Positions 33,252-43,935 of a stretch of 64,000 nt of DNA are shown here, in pieces. Every line of letters begins with the position of its first letter. The first letter of the stretch is position 1. The notes below the pieces were generated by a model. The model saw nothing but the letters and a program-made list of their open reading frames with translations, was not told where the DNA came from and did not search any database. The translations under genes and the position numbers were made by a program. Source of the stretch: Aradus depressus (lineage: Eukaryota > Arthropoda > Insecta > Hemiptera > Aradidae); contig OY759215.1 in assembly GCA_963662175.1 (NCBI GenBank), forward strand, positions 13,319,079 to 13,383,078. Reading direction: 5' to 3'.

Positions 33252-33723
33252 TGTTTTGGTACAATGAAAAAAGAGGCTGATGTTTTCAGAAACAACAGTA
33301 AGATGCTTCCCTCAGAACGAATGTTCACCTTACAGACTAATATATTCTCCAATGTTCGGATAGAAATTAATTTTTGTCGGGAGTCCTTAGGATTATCGAA
33401 TAACTTCCCCCTACCCCCTCCCCCCGCAAAAACAACCATTTTTCTTTTCCGTTTTCGGAATAATATTTATGAATCAAAAAACAAAAAAATTAAAAAAACG
33501 AGAAAAATTAAATAAGAAAAAAATTTTAAAGAAGTTAGTTCTGGCGTTCCAAGCACACACAATTTTTTTTAAAATACGATTTTGGCGGCTCTAGTTTTCG
33601 GCCCCGAAACAACTTAGAGGAGAGAAGGAGAAGGCTGATAGGACCACGTGAACTAGCGCACACTGGTAGTCTATCAAGTTGTAATCACGTAATATGAAAA
33701 TGTAAGCTGTTACTATGGCGTAG
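33252..33723. other. Unassigned intronic stretch
   Basis: Overlapping open frames on both strands (33209-33515) are composition-driven. No gene. Confidence 0.4.
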
Positions 33724-33860
33724 ATCGAATCACCGGCAATGTACTTCCCCAGTCTCATTTAATCAACTAAATGTTTGCTTTCCCTCTAACACTAATCGAT
33801 CATTTTCTTTCATAATCGATTACATAACTTCCCCTATACTTCGTAGAGGTGAGGAAGTAA
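33724..33860 (+). repeat. Short family C copy with both ends
   Basis: Head GAATCACCGGCAATGTACTT joined after an internal deletion to the end GATTACATAACTTCCCCTAT, ACTTCGTAGAGGTGAGGAAG. Useful because it shows both termini in 137 bp. Confidence 0.85.
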
Positions 33861-34330
33861 AAAATAACTATTTCCAGTCGTGTTATTACGTAACGTTAAA
33901 ATAGGTTAAAGACATAATGTGATAAATGGTATATCATTAAATGCTGTGAGTTATCATAAGAGATAATCTCAGTTTAGTTTCAAGGCTTGCGTACTTTTGT
34001 TATCAACCTATTTCACAAATAATAGGGTAGCCAGATAATAATTTTTTTTTTCCAATGTTTATTTTATTTATAAAGAACAGTAACGTAACAGTAACAGTAA
34101 CATTAACGTTACCAAGTAAACTTATATCTTTATATCTTACAATGAGCCATGTCCTTTTCAGGAAGCACATCATTTTCATAACTCATACAAAAAACAAGAA
34201 AGTTAGTGATCAAATGATTACGGTCCCATTTTTGGACAATGGATTGAGAAAACTCCATCGTCTTAAAAGCAAATCTCTCGACCGTCAACCATTTATGTAT
34301 TTATTTATTTCAACAATAAACGAAGGATAC
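33861..34330. other. Unassigned intronic stretch
   Basis: Contains a short AACAGTAACGTAACAGTAAC repeat near 34077-34100. The 107-codon open frame (34055-34378) runs into a Penelope remnant and is not credible as a gene. Confidence 0.4.
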
Positions 34331-34612
34331 AACTTCCAAGTTGAGAAACGTGGACATATTGTAGAAACATTTAATTAATAATTAAAGCCAACTTCGTTTG
34401 TTTGAAATAGTATCTATTCCACAAGAAATTTGTACATAATATTGTTCACGCATATCACATATTAATTAGTTTAACTTGTTAAATTGTTATAAATTCCTAA
34501 CTGTGCAGACACGGGGATTTGTCCAACCACTTCCTTAGCTACCGGATGTACCCATAAAAATGGTTCACACTCAGCAAACATGACTTAGTTCATAAATAAT
34601 TTAGATATAAGG
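34331..34612 (-). repeat. Penelope terminal-repeat remnant
   Basis: CAACTTCCAAGTTGAGAAAC, GTGGACATATTGTAGAAAC, TATCTATTCCACAA and CATGACTTAGTTCATAAAT match the extension and arm of the element at 11762-12284 in the same order. Too diverged to retain a ribozyme core. Confidence 0.65.
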
Positions 34613-34945
34613 GCGTTGCATCAAAAATTATATCCATATTTTTTTTGATTAACTTTATAGCTTGCATAAGAGCGGCATCGTACGTCGGTCGAACGTTGAA
34701 GAAGCTCGGGATCAGTGTAGGGCTTAAATGAGCCTAAACATTGGTTAGCTAGTCTCTGCCCCAACTACGATCCAGTCTCGCGTATCAACTCTCCACCCTG
34801 GCTTGGACGATGATCAGATGATCAGTGGTCAGGCTTTACCCAGGTAGATCCGAGGCGTAGACAGGTGGACCTCCGACGCAGTATAACTTTAGTTTCTGAC
34901 GAGATTCATAAGAAAATGTTTTCATTTTCGATTTTTTCATACAAT
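34613..34945. other. Unassigned intronic stretch
   Basis: No gene seen. Confidence 0.4.
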
Positions 34946-35065
34946 AGTTTAGGGGTTCCGAGGGTGAGTACCTCGTCTTCAAAGTCGAAGGTCCAGGGTT
35001 CCTATCCCGATGTCGAAAATTATGCTTCGTAATTTACATACCGGCCGACGTTACCCATGTATGTT
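34946..35065 (+). repeat. tRNA-like sequence, possible fourth SINE type
   Basis: GAGGGTGAGTACCTCGTCTTC, a short arm, then a B-box-like arm CCAGGGTTCCTATCCCGATG. The T-loop lacks the usual GGTTCGA, so it is not a functional tRNA. Confidence 0.35.
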
Positions 35066-35214
35066 TAAATTGGGATGATCCATTGCAAATATATTTTTTT
35101 GTTTTATTTTACAAATTGATATTTACAACTGTATAAAAAATATATACAACAAGCAAATGTGCTAAGAAAGAGATAATGGCAATGTCAAAATGCCAAGAGG
35201 GGAGATATCGGATA

Positions 35215-35860
35215 CTCCCTAGTCATTGAGTTTCTCTCATTTGTAACTAATCATTGCTGCTGCTGCTAAGAAGGTCTCTAGGCCATTGTCTATTAGGCCG
35301 TAGTTGGAGAAGTGTGGCTGAACGGAGGGCCCGGACTAGAAGATTATTGTGGGAACTAAAAAGGAAAAATAATTTTTTATATTTGGATTTAGCAACTTCG
35401 GTGACAAAAGTTACGTGAAGAGTTTTGTTGGAGAAGTAGTAAGGACCATTGGCTATCGTATGAATTGAAGGATTTTGGATTGGATGCGCTGGAGATTGGA
35501 AGCCTTGATAGAACCCCAGAGTTCAAGTCCGTAAGTCCATTTAGGTTTGAGTATTGCGTTGTATACAAGTCGTTTTGTTTTCAAAGTTAATTTGGATCTT
35601 TTGTCAGTAGTCTTAGTAGGTAACAGTTTATATCGTCTGTTTATTTCTTGTATTTCCAGTAGCGTGTGAGGATTCCAAGTTAATCATTTGTCGAATATGA
35701 GGCATAGATAGCAGACTTCGTTTTAAATAAAAATGGGATTGTTATCAAGGTACACTGGAGGGCAGATATATTTTCGACGAAGGAACTGACTTCTTGTCGT
35801 TCACCTAATATTTGAGGAAGTTTATGCGACATTGCCCAATGGGCGAGAAGCTAAAAAACG
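35215..35860 (-). pseudogene. Jockey-clade reverse transcriptase relic
   Basis: Minus-strand peptides with shifts between them: VNDKKSVPSSKIYLPSS, LTWNPHTLLEIQEINRRYKL, KTKRLVYNAILKPKWTYGLE, LWGSIKASNLQRIQSKIL, then a decayed thumb ending near ALRSATLLQLRPN. This is the end of the palm plus the thumb of a Jockey-type element distinct from the 2.1-kb copy. No open frame longer than 60 codons survives, so it is old. Confidence 0.8.
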
Positions 35861-36654
35861 TATCTTGTGAATTATATTGATTATGAACTCCTCTGTGGCA
35901 GTTTGTTGAGTGCTGAGGCGGTGAGTTGAGTTGATCAAGTTGAGGTCCGGAGATGATCCTAAGACTCCTTGGTAGGTCCTATCGACAAGCTGTTACCTGG
36001 AGGTCTCCAAGTTTGAACAGGCCTCCTCCCTATTGTTCACAGCCCTTCCAGCTCCTGGCATCATAATAAAACTCTCCCTCGGTTGACAAACAAACTCCCT
36101 TGATAAACCTCCCCAGCCTCCTCAAATTAACTCCGGCTCTCCTCTCTGCCAACAACAAGCCTGGGATCCATCACATCTCTTCATTGTCTCCTTACCTCCT
36201 TTTACACGCCCCCTATCCGGATAATATTCTACGTTGGCGGCGGAAAATCTCATGTTAGCAAATTTCAGTGAGGGAAAAAGTAAAAAATTTTAGTTTTACT
36301 ATTAACGAAAGTTGCCCGGGAGTAACCATGCGTTTTATCACTTTAATTGAAGCTGAATGCGTGCGATATCCGGTCAAAGAATAAAAAGCTTATTGCCTCT
36401 TCTCCTACCAACTCAATATCCTCTTTCGTTACTCGTTTCTTCGTTATTCCTAACTTTTATGAAAAAATGTATGTAAAAAAAAGGTTTAAAATGAAAATGT
36501 AGTTCTTATTATGTGCTTTTTTACGTAGGACCAATAAATAACTGAGAAGACAAAAAATATTTTTTTGATTCTGAAATCATTGGTTGATTCAAAAAATGAT
36601 ATTTGGATAACGGACTTCTGGTCCAGGCCCATCCCCATGAGTCCCAACTCTCAA
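35861..36654. other. Unassigned intronic stretch
   Basis: A CT-rich segment at 36020-36210 resembles none of the families listed. No gene. Confidence 0.4.
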
Positions 36655-36795
36655 CACATAGACTCCAATAATTGCCGAAGTAATGGATGTATTGACATGA
36701 AATTTTATAAGTGAAACCAAAACCCGATGAGGAAAATATATATCAAGTTTCAGCCAAAGAAAATTGTGGGATCATAGGAGGGTGCTTTACTCATC
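36655..36795 (-). repeat. Family C module
   Basis: GACTCCAATAATTGCCGAAG, TAATGGATGTATTGACATGA and the downstream GTGGGATCATAGGAGGGTGC. Confidence 0.7.
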
Positions 36796-36805
36796 ATGAG
36801 TTTGT

Positions 36806-36905
36806 CAAATTTTGAATGAAGAGGTCACCTGTGCTAACTTGGAACTGATTATATTTGGCCGAAATCGGACGAAAATTGAGACCACTTTAGTTTCAGACCT
36901 AAGTA
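36806..36905 (+). repeat. Family D copy
   Basis: GAATGAAGAGGTCACCTGTG, TTTGGCCGAAATCGGACGAA, AATTGAGACCACTTTAG. Closely similar to 40412-40515. Confidence 0.65.
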
Positions 36906-36972
36906 CATTTTATAATAATCAAACATATTTTCAAGTAAATGTTGTAGTTACAACAAAAATACATATTTTAGA

Positions 36973-37061
36973 TAAAATAAACTAAGGGCCTCGGTCGGGT
37001 TTCGAACCCACGATCTTGTTCTCAGAAGGCAAGCACGAATACCACTGAGCTACCGGCGCCC
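36973..37061 (-). repeat. SINE-A head fragment
   Basis: tRNA-like head and B box (GGTTCGAAACCC on the minus strand), truncated right after GAGGCCCTTAGTTTATTTTA. Confidence 0.9.
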
Positions 37062-37229
37062 TCTAATAATATTATTTATGGTGGGCTGGTGTTTTACGCC
37101 TAGGGACCTAAGCATCCAATGCTTTTTTCTCTTGCATGGAAGCCCTGGGCTTCCATCTTACTTTGTTACCTGTTTGTTTATATTTACTATCTAAACCAAG
37201 TCCTTCAAGAACCATGCTCCCGTGATATG
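37062..37229. other. Unassigned spacer
   Basis: No gene seen. Confidence 0.4.
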
Positions 37230-37307
37230 ATTTTTAAGAAGTGGGAGGGTGAGAGAGAGTGTCTGTCAGCCTGTTTGGTATAAGAAAGTCCTATAATGGC
37301 CACATTA
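37230..37307. repeat. Remnant of the GA-tract element
   Basis: TTTTTAAGAAGTGGGAGGGT and GAGAGAGAG followed by the right terminal repeat TTGGTATAAGAAAGTCCTAT AATGGCCACAT, as at 10610-11047. Confidence 0.75.
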
Positions 37308-38030
37308 TATATATATATAAAATGTATGTTCATGTCTTTCTCAAAATCCCTCTAGACTTTCATTTCCATCTCAGACCTAGCTACTTCGGTAAATCTCCTC
37401 CACAAAATGAGTACACTTTAAGTAGCTACATAGTGATTATATGGTCGCTTTGAGGATGATTCCAAGAAACCCTTCTAGACTGGTTAATTTGGTCGGCGGT
37501 CGGCGGGGGGAAACCTTCCAAGTTGCCAAAAAGCTTGCAAGCTCACATAGGCTCACTGAACTTGCACAAATTGGATCTATTCACCAGTCTCCACCCCGTA
37601 TTGGCATCCACCTTCCAGGGACCATCTTTGTGATTTTCGCTCTCTTCTTGATCCTGTTGAACTTTTTTTAAAGATCTTTTTACCCCCCCCCCCCCCCCCC
37701 CACTTCTTTTCCCCCAAGTTTTTTTTTTTTTCTCGTCGAGACTTCCTTTTCTTTGTGACCTCGATGGAAAGTAACGAGATGGTGAACGAAGCACCTCGTT
37801 AACTAAGACCCCCCCCCCCCCCCCCCCCCCTCCCTTTCCTCTCCCTACAAATGAATAACATACTTTCCTTACCTTTCTTGCATGAACAGTTTTCAAATCA
37901 TTTTTGTAATTATACGCTTCCCAAATATCTTATATTGCTTGCTTTTTTCCTCTTATTTTCACATGTTTTAGCAGAAAGAACCATGGTAATAATATGTCAA
38001 GAGGAGAAGAAATATCACCGTAAACAAATA
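37308..38030. other. Unassigned stretch with long C and T tracts
   Basis: C19 at 37683-37701 and C22 at 37809-37830, with CCCCC and T13 runs between. The open frames over the tracts encode poly-Pro/Gly and are artefacts of composition. Confidence 0.6.
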
Positions 38031-38250
38031 CGAAGTCATATTGCCTACTACCAGAACGCTCTATCGTTGCTCTCGTGGACATTAGCCCGACTCTGCTATG
38101 GGAGTCTTTAACGAGCACCTGACATCGTACAGGTTCGGGACCATCGCTTTACGCCCCATCCGAAGGCCGGCATGCTTAAGTTTATTTTACATTCAAGAAC
38201 AAGGTCCTCAGCCGAGTTTCGGACCCGCAATCTTGAGCTCAGTAGGCTAT
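38031..38250 (-). repeat. SINE-A copy, partial
   Basis: Contains CTACTACCAGAACGCTCTAT, the CCATCCGAAGGCCGGCATGC block and the head word CTTGAGCTCAGTAGGC; lacks the extreme 5' end and tail. Confidence 0.85.
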
Positions 38251-38275
38251 TGATTGAAAGTAATCGAAATTAATA

Positions 38276-38412
38276 ATTTTTTTTTTCTGGCGATGCATTA
38301 ATATGCCATATCTCAATAAAGGTGTTATTGGTTATTAGACAAACATAACATAAAAACTCCGTACCGGACGGGATTCGAACCCGCCACCGTGTTAGGTCCT
38401 AAAGTTCATGCG
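38276..38412 (-). repeat. SINE-B fragment
   Basis: Poly-T tail (38276-38286), then GATGCATTAATATGCC and the B box arm GACGGGATTCGAACCCGCC. Confidence 0.85.
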
Positions 38413-38424
38413 ACCTTTAGTTGG

Positions 38425-38665
38425 TTATTATGACTCATGCCCGGGCTTTAACTACGTGGTGGTATCGCCTTCTACCAGAGCGCTCTTTCGTCTCTCTGGT
38501 GAACATGCCCGACTCTACTATGGCAATCCTAAATTTTACGTACCCTAAATTTTTCTTCACCTAGGGTAGAGGACTTTAACGAGTAACTGACGTTGTACTG
38601 ACTCGAGACCATAGCTTAACGTCTCATCCGAAGGACGGCGTGCTTAAGTTTATTTTACCTCCCCC
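38425..38665 (-). repeat. SINE-A copy, 3' two-thirds
   Basis: ATTATGACTCATGCCCGGGC, CCAGAGCGCTCTTTCGTC, GAGTAACTGACGTTGTACTG, CCATCCGAAGGACGGCGTGC. Head missing. Confidence 0.9.
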
Positions 38666-38889
38666 CCCACTCGGCCAAAATAATCCTTAACAATTAATCA
38701 TTCAACATACAAATACATATTACAGAGATTGATCTTGATGTCTGGAATGAATTTAGTTCTGAGGTTGTTTTTCCACTAACCCAAACCTGACGGCTCCAAT
38801 GGTGGGGCTAAAATTGAAAAAAATTATTTGAATTTAGTTCAAGTTTATTTGAATTCAAATGTACAATCTTTTTTAACGGAACTATTAAC

Positions 38890-39043
38890 TTTTTTTTTTT
38901 TGCCTTATGTACGATGCATATTAGCCAGGTCTTATAAAGGTGTTAGGTGTTATCTAGTTACAACATCCATGGCCCTGGAAAGGAGTTCTATCTACAAAAT
39001 AAAATTCACTCCCGGACGGGATTCGAACCCGCAAACCAAGGTG
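38890..39043 (-). repeat. SINE-B copy, head truncated
   Basis: Poly-T (38890-38901), GTACGATGCATATTAGCCAG, CTACAAAATAAAATTCACTC and CGGACGGGATTCGAACCCGC. Confidence 0.9.
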
Positions 39044-39434
39044 ACCACCTCTCAAAGTCGTGTAACATTAAATGCGTCATTTTTCTTGTCGACGTTATGT
39101 TGTTCTTATTGGCCAGAATTTAACTGGAACTGCCTGGAACGTCTACAAGAGGTAACATGAAAAAAAAAAAAAAAAATTTAATTGGATAACGGATTAAAAT
39201 AACTTATAAAATCAAGAAAACTACTTTTGTAAACAGAAAACGAGGGAAAGTAATTGAGTGAAAATAAGTAGATTTGAATCACAACTCAAAAGAAAAATCA
39301 ATAATGAAAAATAAGTAAATGGAATATTATAACAGGTTAGAACTTGCCCCAGGTCATTCATTCTTCCTCTACTGACAACCCAAACAATACGTATAGTCTT
39401 CCAAAGCAGGTCACAGTTTCCGGCACCAATTTCA
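39044..39434. other. Unassigned stretch
   Basis: Includes an A run near 39160-39175. No gene. Confidence 0.4.
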
Positions 39435-39950
39435 CAGCATTATATATATTATATCCTCAGCTATACGAAGATATAGGGGAAGTTATGTAATTGGTCAAAA
39501 ATTCGAAGCAGAGATTTCAACGGAATTTCATGTTTTCCGATCTCTCTAGATTCCATATATAAAAAAAAAATGTATGTCTGTGTACACGATAATTCCCGAT
39601 AGAATGAGTGTATCGACACGTAATCTTCTATGTGAATCCAGAACCCTCTAACGACGACACCTAATGTTATTCAGCCAAATTGACCAAAGGGAAGGGGGGA
39701 TTAGGGGGGAGGCCTAACATGAAACTCTAATAACTGCCGATGTAGTGAATGTATCGACACAAAGTTTTATTTGTGAGTTCAAAATATAAGGACGACACAT
39801 TAGTTTTCAGTGGAATCGGCAGAAGGGAAGGGGAAACATCAGAGGAGGCTCAACTCAAAAACTCTAATAACTGCCGATGTAATGGATGTATCGACATGAA
39901 ATTTAGTATGAGGATTTAGGAGCCCCTATGTAAGTCAACTGTTAAATATT
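39435..39950 (-). repeat. Family C copy that best shows the modular structure
   Basis: Order on the plus strand, which is reverse for the family: terminal hairpin (CAGCTATACGAAGATATAGG, GGGAAGTTATGTAATTGGTC), tail module ending at the AT-rich GATTCCATATAT, then three modules of about 125-150 bp, each with a CTCTAATAACTGCCGATGTA-type start, GAATGTATCGACACAAA, AAGGACGACAC and a GGGAAGGGG run. The 5' head in other copies is GAATCACCGGCAATGTACTTCC. No ORF in any copy. A non-autonomous Helentron/Helitron of the tandem-module kind is my best guess. Confidence 0.8.
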
Positions 39951-40159
39951 ATCGCAAATGAAACAAATACATTTTGAAAGTTGTAAACTGTTACAAGATT
40001 ATTATTTTTGTTTACTTTTTTAAAAAAAAGGAAAATATTTTTAATATATTTTCTTTTATTTCGAATTAAGTCATATCGACCAGCAAGAATTTCATAACTA
40101 CTAGTATTTTATTTGTGAGAAGATTTATGAAAAAGTCTGCTATATTAACCTCTATTTGC
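39951..40159. other. AT-rich spacer
   Basis: No gene seen. Confidence 0.4.
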
Positions 40160-40397
40160 AGTTCGCATTTTGCATTTGTACCATTACGTAGAAAATATGA
40201 GGGATGCACTAGATGGTTTTCGTAATTCTTTGCATATGGACGGCGACCATTTCTTTTTGGCAGTGGGGAACATGTTCTTCATTTTACCAACGAGTCGTAC
40301 ACCGGATGATTTTGCGCTTCTGTTAATGTACTGTGGAGATTTTATTTTTAAGTTTTTTTTTTATTATTATTTATTGTATAAGGAAGTATTATCGTAA
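40160..40397 (+). other. Coding-looking patch of unknown origin
   Basis: An open frame (40170-40397) whose first 50 codons read like real protein: ENMRDALDGFRNSLHMDGDH, then FFLAVGNMFFILPTSRTPDD, before an AT-rich end. An acceptor-like TATTTGCAG lies just upstream (about 40153-40161). I do not recognise a domain. It may be a transposon relic or an alternative exon inside the hdc intron; no donor site is obvious. Confidence 0.3.
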
Positions 40398-40411
40398 TAC
40401 GATTGTAGCTA

Positions 40412-40515
40412 TGAACTAGAAATTTGGAATGAAGGGGTCACATGTTATAACTTAGGTCTGAGTAGATTTTGGCCGAATTGGAACGAAAATTGAGTCCAAT
40501 TTAAGTAAATGTCTA
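40412..40515 (+). repeat. Family D copy
   Basis: GAATGAAGGGGTCACATGTT, TTTTGGCCGAATTGGAACGA, AAATTGAGTCCAATTTAAG. Confidence 0.65.
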
Positions 40516-40577
40516 TAAGGAATACATCTAAGTAATTTTTAAATCGTAACTCATAGCAACGAACTGAGAAATATGTG

Positions 40578-40630
40578 ATGTGGCCATTACAGGACTTTCT
40601 TATACCAAAAAAGTTCTATAATGGCCACAT
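40578..40630. repeat. Palindromic solo copy of the GA-element ends
   Basis: ATGTGGCCATTACAGGACTT ... AAGTTCTATAATGGCCACAT forms a hairpin. It corresponds to the two terminal repeats at 10520-11047 without the GA filling. Confidence 0.8.
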
Positions 40631-40874
40631 TACTAATTTTTTTCAATATTTTAGATGTGTATTTATTAGATGTGTAATAAATAATTTAAAAAAAAAAACG
40701 AAAAAAAACCAGTTATATTGATGAGAAGCCCCTTTCAACTTGTAGCCGGGCTTGCAAGAAACGTAAATAAAATTCTTCGGTGAATCACCAGCTATGTACT
40801 TCCCCAGCACGAATCATTAAGTTTTCGCTCTCCCTCCAAAGCCGACCTAAAAAACCTAAAACTCAATATTTGAC

Positions 40875-41882
40875 TTAGGGGGATTCAAGTATTACGTAAC
40901 GCAATTTGGGGGGGGGGGGGGGGGGGGGGTATCTTGTAAAACGTTACGATGCGTTACAGGGGCGGGAGGGGGGAAACTAGGGAATTAAAATCTCCCAAGT
41001 TGGCAACGAAGAATACGATTTTATTTTGACTAAAATGTTTTATTTCAGTTAGGTTTCCGTTTCTAATTGCATTGTCAAAGGTTAAAATAAATATGAGTAG
41101 GTGATTTCCAAAACCAGCCATTTGTCCGTAAACAACTTTTGGGATAATCACCAAAAACTGATAAAAATTAACCGTTTTAAGAAGTTCCGATTTTTTTTTT
41201 CATGGATGGGTAATAAGTTTATCTCTCATCTTGCAAACGTTGCCAAATATATTGTGGCTAAAAAAATTGCTATTTTTTATTTAAGTTTTCTAATAGCTAC
41301 TTTTGGCACTCATCATGAGAAATGGCTGGTTTTGGAAATCACCTACTCATATGTTATTTTATTTTAAAAGTTTATTAGTAAAAAAAAGGTAAAATAGGAA
41401 AATGCAAGAGAAGAACAATGATGGATGAAGCCAAAAATGTATGTAAGGACAGGGCCAAGTCAGGGAAACGGCCTTATTAAATGTAAGATTAGTAGTAGAA
41501 GATTATTAGGACAAATTTAGCCCATTTTAACATATTTTAAACTTAAGCAAATGTTTATTACGTTATGTGTGATTGTTTATTAAATAACAATATGAATAAA
41601 TAAAATAAACAACATTCGCACGTATTGCGAGTTAGAAATCTCTTGTTTTATTTATTATTACCGCAAACGCGATTAAAACAATAACAAAGGTATTTTAGCG
41701 ACTTTCCGGTATTTTGCGCAACATAATTGTGATTTTTAGATAAAAATGGTCACTTGGGTGTTACGTAACGTTTAGGGAGGGGGAGGGGTACAGAAAACGT
41801 TACGGCGCGTTACATGGGGGGGGGGGGGGGGGGGGGGGAGGGAGGGTCAAAAATCTTCAAAAATTGCGTTACGTCTTAATTT
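40875..41882. mobile_element. G-tract terminal-inverted-repeat element
   Basis: The left end ATTACGTAACGCAATTT (40891-40907) followed by G22 (40908-40929) mirrors the right end, where G23 (41816-41838) precedes AAAAATTGCGTTACGTC (about 41861-41877). Related words CGTTACGATGCGTTACAGGG and CGTTACGGCGCGTTACATGG lie just inside each end. No transposase frame. Inserted in family C and itself carrying a smaller palindromic element. Confidence 0.7.
41093..41350. mobile_element. MITE-like element with about 33-bp terminal inverted repeats
   Basis: Begins ATGAGTAGGTGATTTCCAAA ACCAGCCATTTG and ends with the near-perfect complement CAAATGGCTGG-like GAAATGGCTGGTTTTGGAAA, TCACCTACTCAT. About 258 bp, no coding frame of its own. 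The 88-codon open frame here crosses the right repeat. Confidence 0.75.
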
Positions 41883-42195
41883 TACCTCCTCGCTGATTCC
41901 GCTGAACATCAATAGGTGTCGTCCTTTGAATTTATATAAGAAATTTCGTGTAATTACAATCATTACAATAGTAGTTATTAGAATTTTTGTTTTTGACAAA
42001 ATTGACCGATTTGGCTGAAAATCAATAGGTGTCATTCTTAGAAGGCTCTGGGATACTATATATAAAATTATCGTGTTCACAGAGACAATTTTGTTTTTCA
42101 TTTTTGGAATGAGTTGGTCGGAAAATAATGAAATTCCGTTCAAAACTCAACATCAAATTTCTGACCGATTACATAACTTCCCCTATACTTATAGC

Positions 42196-43107
42196 TGTAG
42201 AAAAGCCCTATATATAGCTTGGGAAGTAAAACTAGTTTATTTGTTCAGTTTGTCCACTGTTATTATTTTTTTAAATTTCAGTATAAAATTGGTTAAGTTT
42301 AATTCATCGGATAAAATGTCGCGGATGAAACCAACTTGTTGGAAACTTTTTATAAACTGCCAATTATAAAACTAATTGGGGTTCCTGAGCCCAGAAGACT
42401 GAACCCTAACAAAGATCATAATACCGACCTAGGTGGAGGAGGGTTAAACTTTTATTCTTTAAAAAAAAAAAAATCTTTTCAGAGTTAGTATGTTAAAAAG
42501 AGGTGTGGGTTGTGGAGCTGGGGGTAGCAGAGAGGGGGCGGTGTGCATTTAATTTGAATTTTCAACCCCCCCCCCCCCCCCCCCCCTCCCTGCACCCCCA
42601 TTAAAACTTGTACAACTAACTTCCAACTCCTTTAACTGAATTTGCTTCTTGGTTTTCTGTTAGTACCCCACCACTTCAATTTTTTTTTTTTTTTTTTTTT
42701 TCACTTATCCTTTCTTCTTTTCATTTTTTTCCTTTTTTCATGATATATACCGTTTCTTTCAAAATTTTGAATTATTAACCTTACCATTTATGTTGCTACT
42801 CACATTTAAGGAAATGAGGACAAAAAAAAAAAAAAAATTCATTCCGCATGAAAAATATAATCCAATTAATTCCAATTAGAGCTTCATGGCTTAATTCGCG
42901 CGCATTCGCGAATGTTCTTTTCTTTAAAAAATATATTTTTTTCAAAGTATTATATGCTTAGTAAGTAAACCAGTGGGTCACAAAGTCTTACAAATTCAGT
43001 TCTAAGTTGGAGGCGATTCGTGTACTTGGAAGTTTACAAATTTCTAAGTTCACTCTCCCCTTGAAAAATTGTATGCACACTACTGCATTTTCATTGAAAC
43101 AAAAAGT
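42196..43107. other. Unassigned stretch with C21 and T22 runs
   Basis: C21 at 42566-42586 and T22 at 42680-42701. No gene. Confidence 0.5.
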
Positions 43108-43935
43108 GGTGAATCACCGGCAGTCTACTTCCCCACCACGAATTAAGAAATAAGTTTTCATTCTCCCTCTGAAACCACTTTATTGATTTGGTTAAAAGGT
43201 CGTATTCCCGGGTCTTCTGAATCATCATACTGAATTCCATGTGGATTTATGTATAAAATTTTGAGTTTCTATATTCATTATACCAGGAATTATTGCGGTT
43301 TTTGTGTAAAGCGCCCCCCCCCCTCACCCCCTTTGCTTTGGCCGATTCGGCTGAATACTAATAGGAGTGGTTCTGGATACGGATGTAAAATAATTTTTAA
43401 ATATAATATAATTGATATAAAAAAGAAAATTTTTTTTTAAAATATTGTCTATTTTACAAAATATATACAATGTACGGGAGTATTTTAGGTATTGTTACCA
43501 TCTTCAGCCACGACTTATAAATACTAGACAGTATTTTGTGAAATAGACAATATTTTTATGTTTTTTCTATATTTTTTAAAGTGTTTAACAATATTTCGGC
43601 GTGTTTCTTAAACTTCGCTAGGATGTTGAAATGTTGATTTTTTTCCGGCATTTCTTCCAGAGGTGTCTTCTTTTTTTATTTTTTGACAATATTTCGGGAC
43701 ATTTACACGTCCCTTCTTCTGGTCACTATGAACACACTTCATAACCTCTGGAAGAAATGCCGGAAAAAATCAACAATATTTCTGCAGCAAATATTCATTC
43801 TATCGGTAGTAGATAGACATTCATTTATTTATTTTTGGAGTCTGGGGGTCGGAAAATATGCGGTTAAAATTCATTTTTAAATTTCTGACCGATTACGTAA
43901 CTTTCCCTATACTTTTTATATCTGGAGAAGAAACA
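43108..43935 (+). repeat. Family C copy split by a Penelope relic
   Basis: Head GTGAATCACCGGCAGTCTAC, module with TTGGCCGATTCGGCTGAATA, interruption from about 43430, then the tail resumes near 43795 (GGGGTCGGAAAATATGCGGT, TTTCTGACCGATTACGTAAC). Confidence 0.8.
43430..43790. repeat. Penelope-derived foldback relics
   Basis: Two nested palindromes: AATATTGTCTATTTTACAAA (43442-43461) with TATTTTGTGAAATAGACAAT (about 43533-43552), and TTTTTTCCGGCATTTCTTCC (about 43638-43657) with GGAAGAAATGCCGGAAAAAA (about 43749-43768). The centre of the second carries a degraded hammerhead-like core on the minus strand (CCCGAAAT ... CAGAAGA, 43691-43722). Confidence 0.65.

Larger units (their letters stand above)
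40783..42195 (+). repeat. Family C copy split by a nested element
   Basis: The head (GGTGAATCACCAGCTATGTA, CTTCCCCAGCACGAAT) ends near 40872. The body resumes at about 41884 with TGATTCCGCTGAACATCAAT and continues to the tail (TTCTGACCGATTACATAACT, TCCCCTATACTTATAGCTG). The interruption is the element described next. Confidence 0.8.

Noticed and set aside
37543..37896. 117-codon minus-strand open frame
   Set aside because: Poly-Gly from C tracts; no domain.
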